Assembly: GCA_002722795.1 (NCBI GenBank)
Contig: PBMY01000001.1
Location: 83,330 to 147,329 of the forward strand
Direction: 5' to 3'
Source: Crocinitomicaceae bacterium
GTDB lineage: Bacteria > Bacteroidota > Bacteroidia > Flavobacteriales_D > Sanyastnellaceae
DNA length: 64,000 bases
Below, in pieces: positions 36,667 through 46,700 of the stretch; within the stretch, counting starts at the first letter, position 1; each line of letters starts with the position of its first letter. The notes below the pieces were generated by a model. That model made no database searches, was not told where the DNA came from, and worked only from the letters and a program-made list of their open reading frames with translations. A program made the position numbers and the translations under genes.

Positions 36667-36952
36667 TGATTAATAAAAATGAATTTTGAATAAAAAGTTC
36701 AAATTATTCAGCTTTCTCATACCCTCAAATATCGGAAGCTCTTGCCTATCCTCATGTTCTCAACCTCACCCAATTTTCTATTAAGATTTCTTGATAACGT
36801 TTCTACAGAAAAAAGCACCTGTCAATACAAAGCAAAAAATCATTATTCGATTTTTAGAGAAAAGCTCGTCTTTGATGGAGAAAGATGTAGAACCCCAATT
36901 TTGAACAAAAGTGTAAGCTTATTACTAGCAACATCAATACTTTAAAGGCGGT
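36667..36952. other. AT-rich intergenic region
   Basis: About 290 bases between the small lipoprotein and the tRNA-Leu terminator. A plus-strand ORF of 67 codons (36742-36945) is on the track, but it has no recognisable motif, no promoter and low-complexity composition. I see nothing else. Confidence 0.45.
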
Positions 36953-36992
36953 AAAAACAAAAAACGAGAGACAATCTTTGGATTACCTCCCG
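36953..36992 (-). terminator. Intrinsic terminator of tRNA-Leu
   Basis: On the minus strand CGGGAGGTAATC-caaa-GATTGTCTCTCG forms a 12-bp stem using three G-U pairs, followed by TTTTTTGTTTTT. On the plus strand the same repeat has three mismatches, so it clearly serves minus-strand transcripts, that is the tRNA-Leu directly upstream. Confidence 0.85.
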
Positions 36993-36997
36993 CTTTG

Positions 36998-37079
36998 TGC
37001 CCGAAGTGGGAATCGAACCCACACTCCTTGCGGAACACGAGTTTGAGTCGTGCGCGTCTACCAATTCCGCCATTCGGGC
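36998..37079 (-). tRNA. tRNA-Leu (anticodon CAA)
   Basis: Minus-strand sequence GCCCGAATGGCGGAATTGGT begins a complete class II tRNA: acceptor stem GCCCGAA/TTCGGGC, D-loop, anticodon stem-loop CACGA-CTCAAAC-TCGTG giving anticodon CAA, a long variable arm (TTCCGCAAGGAGT), T-arm GTGGGTTCGATTCCCAC and discriminator A. The CCA end is not encoded. It reads UUG leucine codons. Confidence 0.97.
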
Positions 37080-37101
37080 AAATAGGAGGAGCAAAAGTAC
37101 G

Positions 37102-37983
37102 TTATGGATTGCAATCTCGCCACGGAGATGTTGTGGGAGTGATGCATAACTTTTTGAGAGTTGGGTTTGCGAGGGAGGCGTAGCGGCGCTCGAGCCATAA
37201 TTTGCGTTCGCGCAGGGCTTGATGCGACGAGGAGCTAGGGAAGGATCGCATTTTTTGGGCCGGGTTGAAGGATTTATGGAGGGTTGATTTTCCGAGTTTT
37301 GATAGGAGGGATGTGCGGAGGGTTAGTTCTGCGTCGGCTGAAACTCTAACAGGTAGGAATCCGCCAAGGAGTTTCCAAGTTTTTTTTGAGTGAAGTGATT
37401 GGCAATGGCCAAAGTACATGGAATTCCTTTTGCTGAAGTCAGGTGTCCAGCGTTCTAAGACTGGGAGTACTGTGCCTTGGTGAGTGCCGAGAACGTCGAG
37501 TAGGTGAGACAGCCAATTGGTATAAGCCTCGTCGTCGGGATCAATAAATGTGATGTGGGTCCAATCAGGGTCGGCTGCCTGAAGAGCTGTGTTTCGGGCT
37601 ATGTAAGCTCCGGAATTATTCTCGAGTTGAATTGCTTTGATCCGAGAGTCTTTTGAGGTTTGGGTGGTTAGCTCGTGTAGAGTATTTGGATCGGTTGAAG
37701 CGTCGTCTACTATGATAAGTTGCCAATTGGGGTGAGTTTGGGCCAAAACTGAATCAACACAGCCCGGGAGCCAATTTAGATGGTTGTAGTGCGCACAAAC
37801 AATTAAAACCTTAGAATTTGAATGGTTTGATTTGGTGGGTGTAAAGGTGGCTGCAAGGCGCTTTGATTCCGAAATACATAGAGCTGTTTGCACAGCTGCT
37901 GTTATGCCCGATTTGCGTAAAAACAGGGCAAGGGGGAACCTGATAAAATTTGGAAGTATTTTATGAAATAGGCTTACTTTCAT
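37102..37983 (-). CDS. Family 2 glycosyltransferase
   Basis: A 293-residue GT-A fold enzyme with VLIVCAHYNHLNWLPGCVDSVLAQTHPNWQLIIVDDASTD, LENNSGAYIARNTAL and the metal-binding ITFIDPDDE. The donor and acceptor are unknown. The start at 37983 (MKVSLFHKIL) follows the sulfotransferase-like stop by two bases; the longer ORF-track start would lie inside that gene. It is the last gene of the accB-CHU_C-PorP-kinase run and ends 23 bases before tRNA-Leu. Basic, Ser-rich C-terminus. Confidence 0.88.
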   Translation of the reverse strand: MKVSLFHKILPNFIRFPLALFLRKSGITAAVQTALCISESKRLAATFTPTKSNHSNSKVLIVCAHYNHLNWLPGCVDSVLAQTHPNWQLIIVDDASTDPNTLHELTTQTSKDSRIKAIQLENNSGAYIARNTALQAADPDWTHITFIDPDDEAYTNWLSHLLDVLGTHQGTVLPVLERWTPDFSKRNSMYFGHCQSLHSKKTWKLLGGFLPVRVSADAELTLRTSLLSKLGKSTLHKSFNPAQKMRSFPSSSSHQALRERKLWLERRYASLANPTLKKLCITPTTSPWRDCNP

Positions 37984-37985
37984 AT

Positions 37986-38654
37986 TTAAATATCGTAGCC
38001 TAGGGAGTGCGAGTAGTCTTGAATTTCGATTGTTAGGCCAGAGTCTATTTTGCGCAATTCTTCCCATGTTACAGGTTGCTTTCTGTTGTGGTAAATAAAC
38101 CTGCGCCATTGTGTAATGGGCCCCACTTTGGGGTTGAAAAGGGCATTTGACGATCTAGAGGCTCCGGTGTTAGCACCGCGTTTTGCACGCTTATTGGCTT
38201 CCTTCCACTGTGTTTTACTTACCTCCCACCCTAGTGTTTTAAGTATTTCTGGGGGAGCTTTTTCAAGGTCCTCTAGCTTCCAAGTATGAGAAGACATGTC
38301 TCCTGCTCTTTGGTTCCAATCAAGCCAATGCACCATAGCTCTATGCATGATTTTTCGTGGGAGCGAGTGTGAGTTTTCAGTTATATATCTCCAGCTTGAT
38401 TTGTTGAAAGTAGTTAGCGATCCAATTGCTTTAAGAGGGTTTCTCACTTGGTGCCCAACAACAAAGTCGTTCGATATACAATCGCCCCCTGGTCCATAAA
38501 CTGCATCCTTTACATTTGGCACAATGCACCAAGACGCTATTCCATCAGCTCCCATTGCTTCGTGCTTTACATCCTTCCCCAATTCCGAAAGAACAGTGGC
38601 AAAAAAATTTGTTCCAGACCTACCTGTTCCTGTTACCGCAATTTTATTTGCCAT
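37986..38654 (-). CDS. Sulfotransferase-like P-loop protein
   Basis: A 222-residue protein starting MANKIAVTGTGRSGTNFFATVL, a phosphate-binding loop of the type that holds PAPS in sulfotransferases (GxGRSGTxxL), and containing VRNPLKAIGSL resembling the 3'-phosphate-binding R-x-P segment. It may sulfate a glycan or lipid. It overlaps the end of the histidine kinase by 11 bases and is followed by the glycosyltransferase. The general fold is likely; the actual reaction is unproven. Confidence 0.7.
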   Translation of the reverse strand: MANKIAVTGTGRSGTNFFATVLSELGKDVKHEAMGADGIASWCIVPNVKDAVYGPGGDCISNDFVVGHQVRNPLKAIGSLTTFNKSSWRYITENSHSLPRKIMHRAMVHWLDWNQRAGDMSSHTWKLEDLEKAPPEILKTLGWEVSKTQWKEANKRAKRGANTGASRSSNALFNPKVGPITQWRRFIYHNRKQPVTWEELRKIDSGLTIEIQDYSHSLGYDI

Positions 38655-40164
38655 CTTTGCTAAGAATTATTCTAAATGTTGTCCCTACTCCTGGTTCCGA
38701 CCTTAGAAGGGAAATACTTCCCCCGTGGTACTCCTCTACAATTCTTTTTGTCAAAGAAAGCCCTAGTCCCCAGCCGCGTTTTTTAGTAGTAAATCCTGGG
38801 GTGAATACATTCCTTGTGTCTGATCTTAATATTCCCTTTCCTGTATCCTCTATATCGACAATTGCTTTGTCTCCTATAGTATTAATTGAGAGTGTAATCT
38901 TGCCTTTCCCCTCCATAGCATCTACAGCGTTTCGAAGTAGATTCTCTAAAACCCAGCTAAGAAGACTTGGGTTAAAATGTGCTGTTAATGATTTGTCTGT
39001 GTCACATCCAATAAGTTCAAGCTCGACTTGCTTACTGATTCTTGGCCTCATGTATGCGACAGCGTTTTTGAGAGCTAATACTAGGTTTTCGGATTTGAGT
39101 TCAGGTTGAGACCCAATCTTACTAAACCTATCTGTTACTGTGTGAAGTCGCTTAACATCCTTCTTCATTTCGTCAAGTTTAGACTTGTCAACTCCTTCAA
39201 CCTCTAAGAGCGCAACCCAAGCCATTAAGGAGCTAAGGGGCGTTCCTAATTGATGAGCTGTTTCCTTTGCCATGCCAACCCAAACCCTGTCCTGTTCAGC
39301 GCGCCTAAACGAGCTAAAAACCAAGTATGCAACTATCAGAAATACAACTATCAGGATTAGCTGAATTAGTGGATAATATTGCATTTGGGATAGTACATAG
39401 CTGTCCTCAAAAAACACAAGCCTCAACCCCTCTCCAGGAAGGTTAACCTCTATGGGCTCATCAGACTCAGACATGCTTTTAAGCCTTCTATTAAGCTTCT
39501 CTGGAGTGTCAATGGCGCTATGATCAATGCCTCTAGATTCTATAACAATTGTCTTAGTAGAGTCAGTTAAAATAACTGGGACAGATGCACTGTTTAAGAC
39601 TGTTTCAGAAACAAATGAAGAGATAAGTTCAGTCATCGCCTTCTTAAGCTCCTTGAGCCTAAGGCTCTCGTCGTAAAAAATTATATGCCCTTCCTCTTCA
39701 AATATTATAGGGTCAAACCTCGAAGCCATAGAGTCCCTAAGTACATCGTATTGCTCAGGCGTTGCATCAGGGCCAATTGCATCACCAAGATTGAGTGAAA
39801 AAAGCTTCTCTCCAGAATTGTTATAAATCAAAACTGGAACAGTTTTATTGGCCCATAGGTAGTCTGTAACAAACGTAAGGTCCATACCATCAGGCGGATT
39901 ATCAATGATGCGATATGCGTCTGCCAGCCTGTCTGCCTTCTGCCTTTCTTCTGCCTCTAATTCCTTGAATAGTTGCTCAGTATAATTAACAAGCTTCGAT
40001 CTCTGAGCAATCGCCTCCGTCCAAACCCTAATCTTAGCCATCTCTTCGTTTCTTACACGCCTAGAAATATCGCTTGCAAACCAAAGTGTTGCCCCGGCAA
40101 TAACTGCTGCAGCAATAAGAAGAACATGCTTCCACCTTTGTTTATTTAATCGTAAGCTGGGCAT
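38644..40164 (-). CDS. Membrane sensor histidine kinase
   Basis: A 506-residue kinase with two transmembrane segments (about residues 12-30 and 262-284) flanking a periplasmic sensor of about 230 residues without a named domain. The cytoplasmic part has the H-box AKETAHQLGTPLSSLMAW (phospho-His), N-box LENLLRNAVDAM, and G-boxes DTGKGI and GWGLGLSLTKRIVEEYHGG. No response regulator lies nearby. Its start overlaps porP by 19 bases and its end overlaps the sulfotransferase-like gene by 11, so translation is coupled across the run. Confidence 0.95.
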   Translation of the reverse strand: MPSLRLNKQRWKHVLLIAAAVIAGATLWFASDISRRVRNEEMAKIRVWTEAIAQRSKLVNYTEQLFKELEAEERQKADRLADAYRIIDNPPDGMDLTFVTDYLWANKTVPVLIYNNSGEKLFSLNLGDAIGPDATPEQYDVLRDSMASRFDPIIFEEEGHIIFYDESLRLKELKKAMTELISSFVSETVLNSASVPVILTDSTKTIVIESRGIDHSAIDTPEKLNRRLKSMSESDEPIEVNLPGEGLRLVFFEDSYVLSQMQYYPLIQLILIVVFLIVAYLVFSSFRRAEQDRVWVGMAKETAHQLGTPLSSLMAWVALLEVEGVDKSKLDEMKKDVKRLHTVTDRFSKIGSQPELKSENLVLALKNAVAYMRPRISKQVELELIGCDTDKSLTAHFNPSLLSWVLENLLRNAVDAMEGKGKITLSINTIGDKAIVDIEDTGKGILRSDTRNVFTPGFTTKKRGWGLGLSLTKRIVEEYHGGSISLLRSEPGVGTTFRIILSKDGK

Positions 40165-41081
40165 GCGTGCACTCTTGTTGCTTTCATATCACAGGCGCTG
40201 AAAGCAAGTGTGAATTCATGCGAACTTCTCGAGGCAACGCCAATTTTTGAAATGCCAAAGTCGTATGAGTATCCCACCTTCATATAATTAAATAAGGCGA
40301 TTTGAAGTGAGCCAATTAATGCGCTTTGGACTCTGTAGCCCAAGCCCACCGCAATCATATCATCATACACAACAGCTCCATTCATTTCAAAGCACACAGG
40401 CGCTCCACTAGCATACCTAAGGTTTGCCGATGGCCTAAACATATATCTACCATCTAATTCTAACGACGTCCCTCCTGTGGCAATAAATATTTTCGACGTT
40501 TGTGAGCCCTGAGTTACCCCTGAAAGAGTTCCAGATGTAACATTCAAAAGTGAAAGTCCTGCAAAGCTTCTTTTATCCTGATACCATAAACCAGCATCAA
40601 CCATTGGAAAAAGAAATTGTGAGTTTTGATCTCCAAGTATGGCGGGATCAGAAATGGTCACGTCAAGACCATCTGGGTTTAGCCTAAACTGGCTCAGCCC
40701 AAGAGAGAATCCAGCGCTAATCCAACCTTGATTATTTAGCTTGAGTTTGTGTGAGTACGCAACGCTAGCAGAAGTTGTGCCCCACGGACCTGCTTCGTCT
40801 GTATCTACTCTAATCCCAATACCTTGAACGGCTCTCGGGCTCTCGCCAAGTCTGCCTGAAAGGCTGATAAATGAGCTCGTTGGAGCTCCAGGAAATCCTA
40901 CCCATTGATTTCTGTGTCCAAGTCTTAGGTCTAAACAATCCTTGTTTCCGGCTGCTGCGGGATGGTCCATAAAAGACGTGAAAAGATAATTTGACCTCAC
41001 TGGAATATGTTGTGCATTTGCAGCAATAGATACTGCAATGAGAAGCAAAGCCGCTAAAGATATTTGAGCTAGATACTTCAT
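40146..41081 (-). CDS. PorP/SprF family type IX secretion membrane protein
   Basis: A 311-residue outer membrane protein with a signal peptide (ending ANAQ, about residue 23) and the PorP/SprF blocks YLFTSFMDHPAAAGNKDCLDLRLGHRNQWVGFPGAPTSSFISLSG and VGLGYRVQSALIGSLQIALFNYMKVGYSYDF. SprF-type proteins are needed for export of partner type B (CHU_C) proteins. It follows the CHU_C gene with an ATGA overlap, the standard partner arrangement. Confidence 0.93.
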   Translation of the reverse strand: MKYLAQISLAALLLIAVSIAANAQHIPVRSNYLFTSFMDHPAAAGNKDCLDLRLGHRNQWVGFPGAPTSSFISLSGRLGESPRAVQGIGIRVDTDEAGPWGTTSASVAYSHKLKLNNQGWISAGFSLGLSQFRLNPDGLDVTISDPAILGDQNSQFLFPMVDAGLWYQDKRSFAGLSLLNVTSGTLSGVTQGSQTSKIFIATGGTSLELDGRYMFRPSANLRYASGAPVCFEMNGAVVYDDMIAVGLGYRVQSALIGSLQIALFNYMKVGYSYDFGISKIGVASRSSHEFTLAFSACDMKATRVHACPAYD

Positions 41082-42061
41082 CTGATAATTGCAACATTTC
41101 CTGTTAGCGGTTCAAGGCTAATAGATGGGTGATTTAAATCAATGACGTAATAATAGGTGCCTATTGGAGCATCTTTTCCAGAGTAAGTGCCATCCCAATC
41201 CATGTTTCCAACATGTCTGAAAACCTGTTGTCCCCATCTATCGTAAAGTGTTACAATTGTTCCAGGATAAGCGTCTAGCCCTGTAATATTCCATGTATCG
41301 TTAATGTTGTCTCCATTAGGCGAAAAAGAATTAGGCACATCCACAACAGAACCTACCGTTACAATTACTTGATCAAAATACTCGCAGCTTTCAACAAAAC
41401 CACTAACAGTGAAAATTGTGGTTTGGTCCGGAGTAACATCAACTTGATAAGACGACGGATTGTCTACATATTCAGCAGGCTCCCATTGGTATCCAACATT
41501 TCCATCTCCTCCTAGCACTTCAAGAGAGGCGCTTTCGTCGAAATCTATACTTTGAGGGCAACACGCTTTTATGCTTAAGGGATCTCCTGACACAGTGATT
41601 GCAAGCTCACACGGAGTCGGAACTATACCTGCTTGGTGGCAAAATAACACTAAATAATCGGTGTTGGTATAAAGCTGATCCGTAACAAATGTGATGTCTG
41701 ATGTCACTGTTATGCAATCCGACACAACCGAGAATTGGCTTAAATCACAATAATCAAGTTGGTTTGGCAAAACAACAACCGCCTGAAGTGTTGTGTTAAG
41801 ACAGTCAACATTTTGAAGATTGACCGTTACCCCATTAACTGTGTTTAAGTAGGTCGTATGAAACCTCGCCACAGACCAGGAGTCGCCCGTCAAACAATTT
41901 TCAAGAGGGGTGCCAGAAAAGTCAATGGGACTATAGGCCTCTACTGCTGCAATTTCTCCGCCACACAACGATGTCGGACTATCACACGTTTGCGCAAAGG
42001 AGGCCAAACTCAACATCAACGTAGTCAATAAAGACAAATATGATTTTTGTGTTTGAAGCAT
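41078..42061 (-). CDS. T9SS type B (CHU_C) surface protein
   Basis: A 327-residue protein with a signal peptide (ending SFAQT, about residue 24), a beta-rich middle and a C-terminal CHU_C domain: VPNSFSPNGDNINDTWNITGL ... TLYDRWGQQVFRH ... GTYYYVIDL. Type B substrates use the SprF partner coded next. A near-consensus TAACTTTA box lies four bases before the ATG, so the run of five genes may have its own promoter in addition to that of accB. Confidence 0.9.
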   Translation of the reverse strand: MLQTQKSYLSLLTTLMLSLASFAQTCDSPTSLCGGEIAAVEAYSPIDFSGTPLENCLTGDSWSVARFHTTYLNTVNGVTVNLQNVDCLNTTLQAVVVLPNQLDYCDLSQFSVVSDCITVTSDITFVTDQLYTNTDYLVLFCHQAGIVPTPCELAITVSGDPLSIKACCPQSIDFDESASLEVLGGDGNVGYQWEPAEYVDNPSSYQVDVTPDQTTIFTVSGFVESCEYFDQVIVTVGSVVDVPNSFSPNGDNINDTWNITGLDAYPGTIVTLYDRWGQQVFRHVGNMDWDGTYSGKDAPIGTYYYVIDLNHPSISLEPLTGNVAIIR

Positions 42062-42077
42062 TTTCTAAAGTTAAGCG

Positions 42078-42569
42078 TTACTCTTGAGAGAATTTAACTA
42101 AAAGCTCTCCCTTTTCCACAGCGGAATCGGCATTAGCAGGAACGCTTTCAACTGTTGCTGAAACCGATGATTTTATTACGTTTTCCATCTTCATCGCCTC
42201 TAGAACGATTAAAGAGTCGCCTTGTTGTACAACGTCACCTGGTTTTACAAGAACGCTTAAAACTTTACCAGGCATTGGTGCGTACAGCTCAAGGTCTACG
42301 GCAGCATCTCCTGCTGACATACCCATTCTGTCTAGCAAAAGAGCCCTATCGTCTAGAATTTCCACCTCTCTTTCTACACCTGAGATCCTTACAACCATTT
42401 TGCTGTTTTCAGGCCCTTCAACAGCGCTAACTGTGTAGTTTTTGCCTTCAACATTTACTCTATAGCTTCCAGGTCCGACTTGGGTCCAAACCCAGCTTTC
42501 CCTAAGCTCTCGATTTTTATCCTCACTTACCTCAACGACTTTGTCGTCCCAACGAATTTCCATTGCCAT
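42078..42569 (-). CDS. Biotin carboxyl carrier protein of an acyl-CoA carboxylase
   Basis: A 163-residue protein with a C-terminal biotinyl domain (about residues 92-160): YAPMPGKVLSVLVKPGDVVQQGDSLIVLEAMKMENVIKSS; the Lys in EAMKMEN carries biotin. The N-terminal 90 residues are a linker/barrel of the type found in propionyl- or acetyl-CoA carboxylase carrier subunits of Bacteroidetes. No carboxylase subunit is adjacent. A TAAATTTG promoter box ends four bases before its ATG. Confidence 0.9.
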   Translation of the reverse strand: MAMEIRWDDKVVEVSEDKNRELRESWVWTQVGPGSYRVNVEGKNYTVSAVEGPENSKMVVRISGVEREVEILDDRALLLDRMGMSAGDAAVDLELYAPMPGKVLSVLVKPGDVVQQGDSLIVLEAMKMENVIKSSVSATVESVPANADSAVEKGELLVKFSQE

Positions 42570-42573
42570 GCCG

Positions 42574-42581
42574 CAAATTTA
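42574..42581 (-). promoter_or_regulatory. -7 promoter box of the biotin carrier gene
   Basis: Minus-strand TAAATTTG matches TAnnTTTG exactly with four bases (CGGC) before the ATG at 42569, again predicting a leaderless message. Confidence 0.55.
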
Positions 42582-42606
42582 ATCTCTTTACTACGACCTT
42601 GCGAAT

Positions 42607-43749
42607 ATGTCTGGCATCTACCTCCATGTTCCTTTTTGTAGAACTGCGTGTCACTATTGTGATTTCCACTTTTCTACTTCCATGAAAAACATGGATTCTT
42701 TTGTCGATGCTGTCATTCGTGAGATTCAGATTCGCTCAGGCCAAGCCCCTTGGCACTCTTCTCTTTTTCGCACTCTTTACTTCGGTGGCGGCACCCCATC
42801 AGTTTTGTCTGTAGATCAAGCCCAAAGGATAGTTTCTGCCATTGGAAGTTGCCTGAATAATGAGGGTTCTTGGGCGGAATCAACAATTGAAGTTAACCCG
42901 GAAGATGTTTCTAAAGAGTCATTACGTGGATGGAGAAAGTGTGGTTTTAATAGAATTAGTATAGGCGTGCAATCTTTTGACGACGATCAGCTCAATTGGA
43001 TGAACAGAAAACATTCTGCAGCTGAGGCAATCGAGGCAATATGGTTAGCAAAATCCGAAGGGTTCGAGAAAGTGTCTATCGACCTTATATACGGGATTCC
43101 TCATAGATCTGAAAAAAGTTGGACAGATACTATAGAAAAAGCTTTTTATCTTCCTATTGACCACATCAGCTGTTATGCTCTTACAATTGAGCCCAAAACT
43201 GTATTAGGCGCTAGGGTTAAAAAAGATATAGAAAAAGCGGCTCCTGACAAGCTAATTGAAAATGATTATTCAGAGTTGTGTTTAATGGCGCAACACAATG
43301 GGTTTATACATTATGAGGTCTCGAACTGGGCAAGAAGTGAAGAAAACAAGGCCATACACAACACTTCATATTGGGAGGGTGTTCCTTATTTGGGATTAGG
43401 CGCTGGTGCTCACGGTTTTGACGGGAACCGACGGTATTCACTTGTATCAAATAACTATAAATACATAAGCTCGATAGAATCTAGGGTTCTGCCTGAAAAG
43501 TTTGAAGAGCTCACTGCGCTTGACCGTAGTAACGAAATGCTTATGACCGGATTGAGGACTTCAAACGGTGTGGATTTTGAAGAATTAAAACAGCTTTGGG
43601 GAGTGGATCACATTTTAGACAATGCTAGCGCATGGAAGCGTTGGGTTGAAGCTGGCGCAATAATTCCCGTTGATGAAAACAGATACAGAATTTCAGAGAG
43701 GTGTTGGCTTATTGGCGATTCTATCTCAGCAGATCTTATCTCAATATAA
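42607..43749 (+). CDS. hemW: HemW-type radical SAM heme chaperone
   Basis: A 380-residue radical SAM protein with the cluster motif CRTACHYCDFHF and LYFGGGTPSVL, IEVNPEDV and RISIGVQSFDDDQL typical of HemW. HemW inserts heme into respiratory proteins; it lacks the extra Cys arrangement of true HemN, in line with HemW. It overlaps the T9SS gene on the other strand by 14 bases. Length normal. Confidence 0.93.
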   Translation: MSGIYLHVPFCRTACHYCDFHFSTSMKNMDSFVDAVIREIQIRSGQAPWHSSLFRTLYFGGGTPSVLSVDQAQRIVSAIGSCLNNEGSWAESTIEVNPEDVSKESLRGWRKCGFNRISIGVQSFDDDQLNWMNRKHSAAEAIEAIWLAKSEGFEKVSIDLIYGIPHRSEKSWTDTIEKAFYLPIDHISCYALTIEPKTVLGARVKKDIEKAAPDKLIENDYSELCLMAQHNGFIHYEVSNWARSEENKAIHNTSYWEGVPYLGLGAGAHGFDGNRRYSLVSNNYKYISSIESRVLPEKFEELTALDRSNEMLMTGLRTSNGVDFEELKQLWGVDHILDNASAWKRWVEAGAIIPVDENRYRISERCWLIGDSISADLISI

Positions 43750-46700
43750 TCCTTATTGGAGAATAACCTTCGCCAAGTATTAGAGAATATATTCCTGTTG
43801 AATACCCCTCCAAATCAAGTGTAATTCTTGAGACGCCGGGTTCCTTTTTTGATAATACTAAAGATCCTATTGAGTCATAAAGCGACCACGACGATACGGG
43901 TTTGCTTTTTAAATCAATTATAATCGACCCCTTAGTCGGATTAGGGTATGCAGAGACTTCATTAGACTCAATCTCATCGACGAATACCCAATTAGACTCT
44001 ATTTCTCCTGTTATTTGCGAGCTGCATTCACCATCCTCACTCAATGCTGTTAGTGTAATTGTAAAAGTGCCATCAGATGTATAGAAGTGTTCCGGTGTAG
44101 CGTCTTGATATGACGTTCCATCCCCCATGCTCCAAAGATAAGAACCTGCTCCGGTACTTAAATTAAATATCTCAACATGACCGTTTGATCCGTCCCAAGG
44201 CGATACAACTAAAAAGTCAGCTAAAACCGGTTCTGTTAAATCAAATTGCCCTCTTGGTGTTATTGTGTATCCGTCAACATATGGGGCGTTGTAGTCCCTT
44301 TGCCCGCCTATTCCCGTCACGCCAAAAACTCCAATTGGGGCAGGTTGCCCAAAAAGATTGGTGTTTGCATCTATTCTCATAATCAAATCTTGTGATCCAA
44401 AAGTAATTGCAACCTCAAAACCTGGAGTTGAGTTAGTCCATTGGTTTGGGTCGACAAGCTCCACGCATTTTAGTTTTACCATTCTCGACTCGGTCTGCTC
44501 GTCCATCTCAGCGACAAGAGACGGTGTCTCGGTATCGAAACCACTACCCTCGTAGATAAGTGTGTCAAGCCTAATTTGGGCAAGCCCTAAGTATTGATCT
44601 ATTACTCCTCTAACCCTAACACTGTCGCCTTCTTCAACATCGTAGCCAAAATCACTAACGGGGCTAAATGCGTTTATTCCATTCGTTTCATCAATAAGTG
44701 TAAACTGTAGCCCGCTTGGGTAATCATTCCATCCATGTACTATGCCTCTAAGCTCGCAGGCCGTGTCAATACTGTCCAAAACGCCTTGGATGTTGGTGCC
44801 TCTAACTTGGTTAATTTGGTATACTGGGTATTCTAAATCTGATGGTAAAATGTGAACTACAACTGTGTCGATTCCCAATTCAGCTTCTCCTGAAACAGCA
44901 CTCAAAGCAAGCAGAACATCCTCTTGAAGCTCTGGGTCTTCTTCATCAATTGCAGTGAATGTGAACGTTTGTTGGTTTAATAACCCCATGTCAAAATTGA
45001 ATTCTAGAGGAAAAACATCCGGATAGTCTATGCCTATTGTTGCGTCACCTCCTACAACACTTACCTGCATTACTACATCTTCAAGAGGGTAGGTTGGAGA
45101 CATGCTTACCTCTACTCCTCCGCCTTCAAACACATATAGTTCAGGAGAGTCAAAACCTATTTGCATCGTACCTAATCCACCACAAGTTGCCGTGTGAGAT
45201 CCAAGAAAATCAAATGTGTCTTGGGGGTAGCTGTCCCATTGTGTCATTCCCTCAGCCCAATCTGTGGTTCCGTGACCAATGTTGGGCTTTCTTACAAGGG
45301 TGAATTCTGCCATAGCTCCTCCAGAAGTTACTGTCCAAGGCTGGCCTGGGTCTTCACCAATAATCCCCATTATATCAATAGGCTCGCTGTTTTTCAAGAG
45401 TACAATCGCGTCGTTTCCATTGTACCAGGTGACTTGACTAAGGGTGGTCGAAAGGTTTTGGATTAGCGGTGTTGCTTGACTGTTTCCAATTACAAAAACC
45501 TCACCCGGCAAAAGTTGGCCTTCTAATTCTAGTTGCTGTGTGGGGTCCGTTGCTCCATTATTATAAACTTCAACCGAATATGGCTCAAGATTTATTGTAA
45601 TAGAGGAGGGGTTGTGAATTTCAATCGCCTTGTTGTGGCTGTCTCCCTCAACGTATTCTGAAATAATCAAGTCGTCACAAAGTCCCGCATCACCACATTG
45701 CAAAACAGTCACCTCTAATGCAGAAACCCCAACACTATCACACTCTATTGCAGACGCTCCAAATACTAACGCTCCTTGGTCTACGGTAGTCGAATCAAGT
45801 TCCCCCTGGGTGCTTACTCCCCAAATATGATAAACGTCAGCCCCAAGGTCTGTAAAATCATAATAGGGTTGTGTCGTAGTCGCCAAAATAGTGTTTGATT
45901 CGTCACAAATTGCAAATAGAAAATCATCCTCAACCGCCTCGCTGTAATATCCAAAAGGAACAAACGTTCCCTCATCAGAAAGGCAAACTAAGACTTCGTT
46001 AGATCCGCTTGCATCGAGCATCGTTCCGCCATCACATGCAGGGGTTTCACAAGTCATTGCAAATATTAAATACGGCTCATTTGAAATACTAAAGCAACCC
46101 TCCCCTGTTACGTTTTCTAACAATTCTCCCTGCTCTATAGATGTTGGGTCAAGTGGTGTGTCATGAGAAATGGCAATAACCTCAAACTCACCATCGCCAA
46201 GGTTTTGGAAATTAATCGCAGGACCATTTGCGCTTGCCACAACCTCGCCTGTAGATGGGTCTACAACTAGGAGCGTTAGTTGAGCAAACGGCGCGTCAGA
46301 AAAGTGTATAAATGTTGCAATTGCTGGGCCTTGGTCTGTACAAAGAGTGTCGTTTATTAGGTTAGTTAATTCTAGGTGTCCTCCATCACAAGCAAGGATG
46401 TTCGTAAACCCTTGGGTTGGCGCTTGAAGCTGGTAGCTGTTTACGTCAAAAACTTCACCGCCATCGGGGATTCTAGCAAGTGAGTGTCCTTGGGGGTTAT
46501 CCTCTAGTCCTTCGTGTATCATCACGCTTCCTTCTGGCATTAAAGCGTCAAGCAATACGCTTGCTTGTGGGTTGTTAGCTGAGGTGTTTCCATAAACTAA
46601 GGCGTCTACTATATCGTCGGTTGGAGGAGCTTCGTTAGTCGGCACCTGAAAAGACTCTATCTCATATAAAACCACAGCTGCAATTGTGGGATTCAATTCA

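Noticed and set aside
36742-36945. 67-codon plus-strand ORF upstream of tRNA-Leu
   Set aside because: No promoter box, no recognisable motif, AT-rich filler-like composition; too weak to call a gene.
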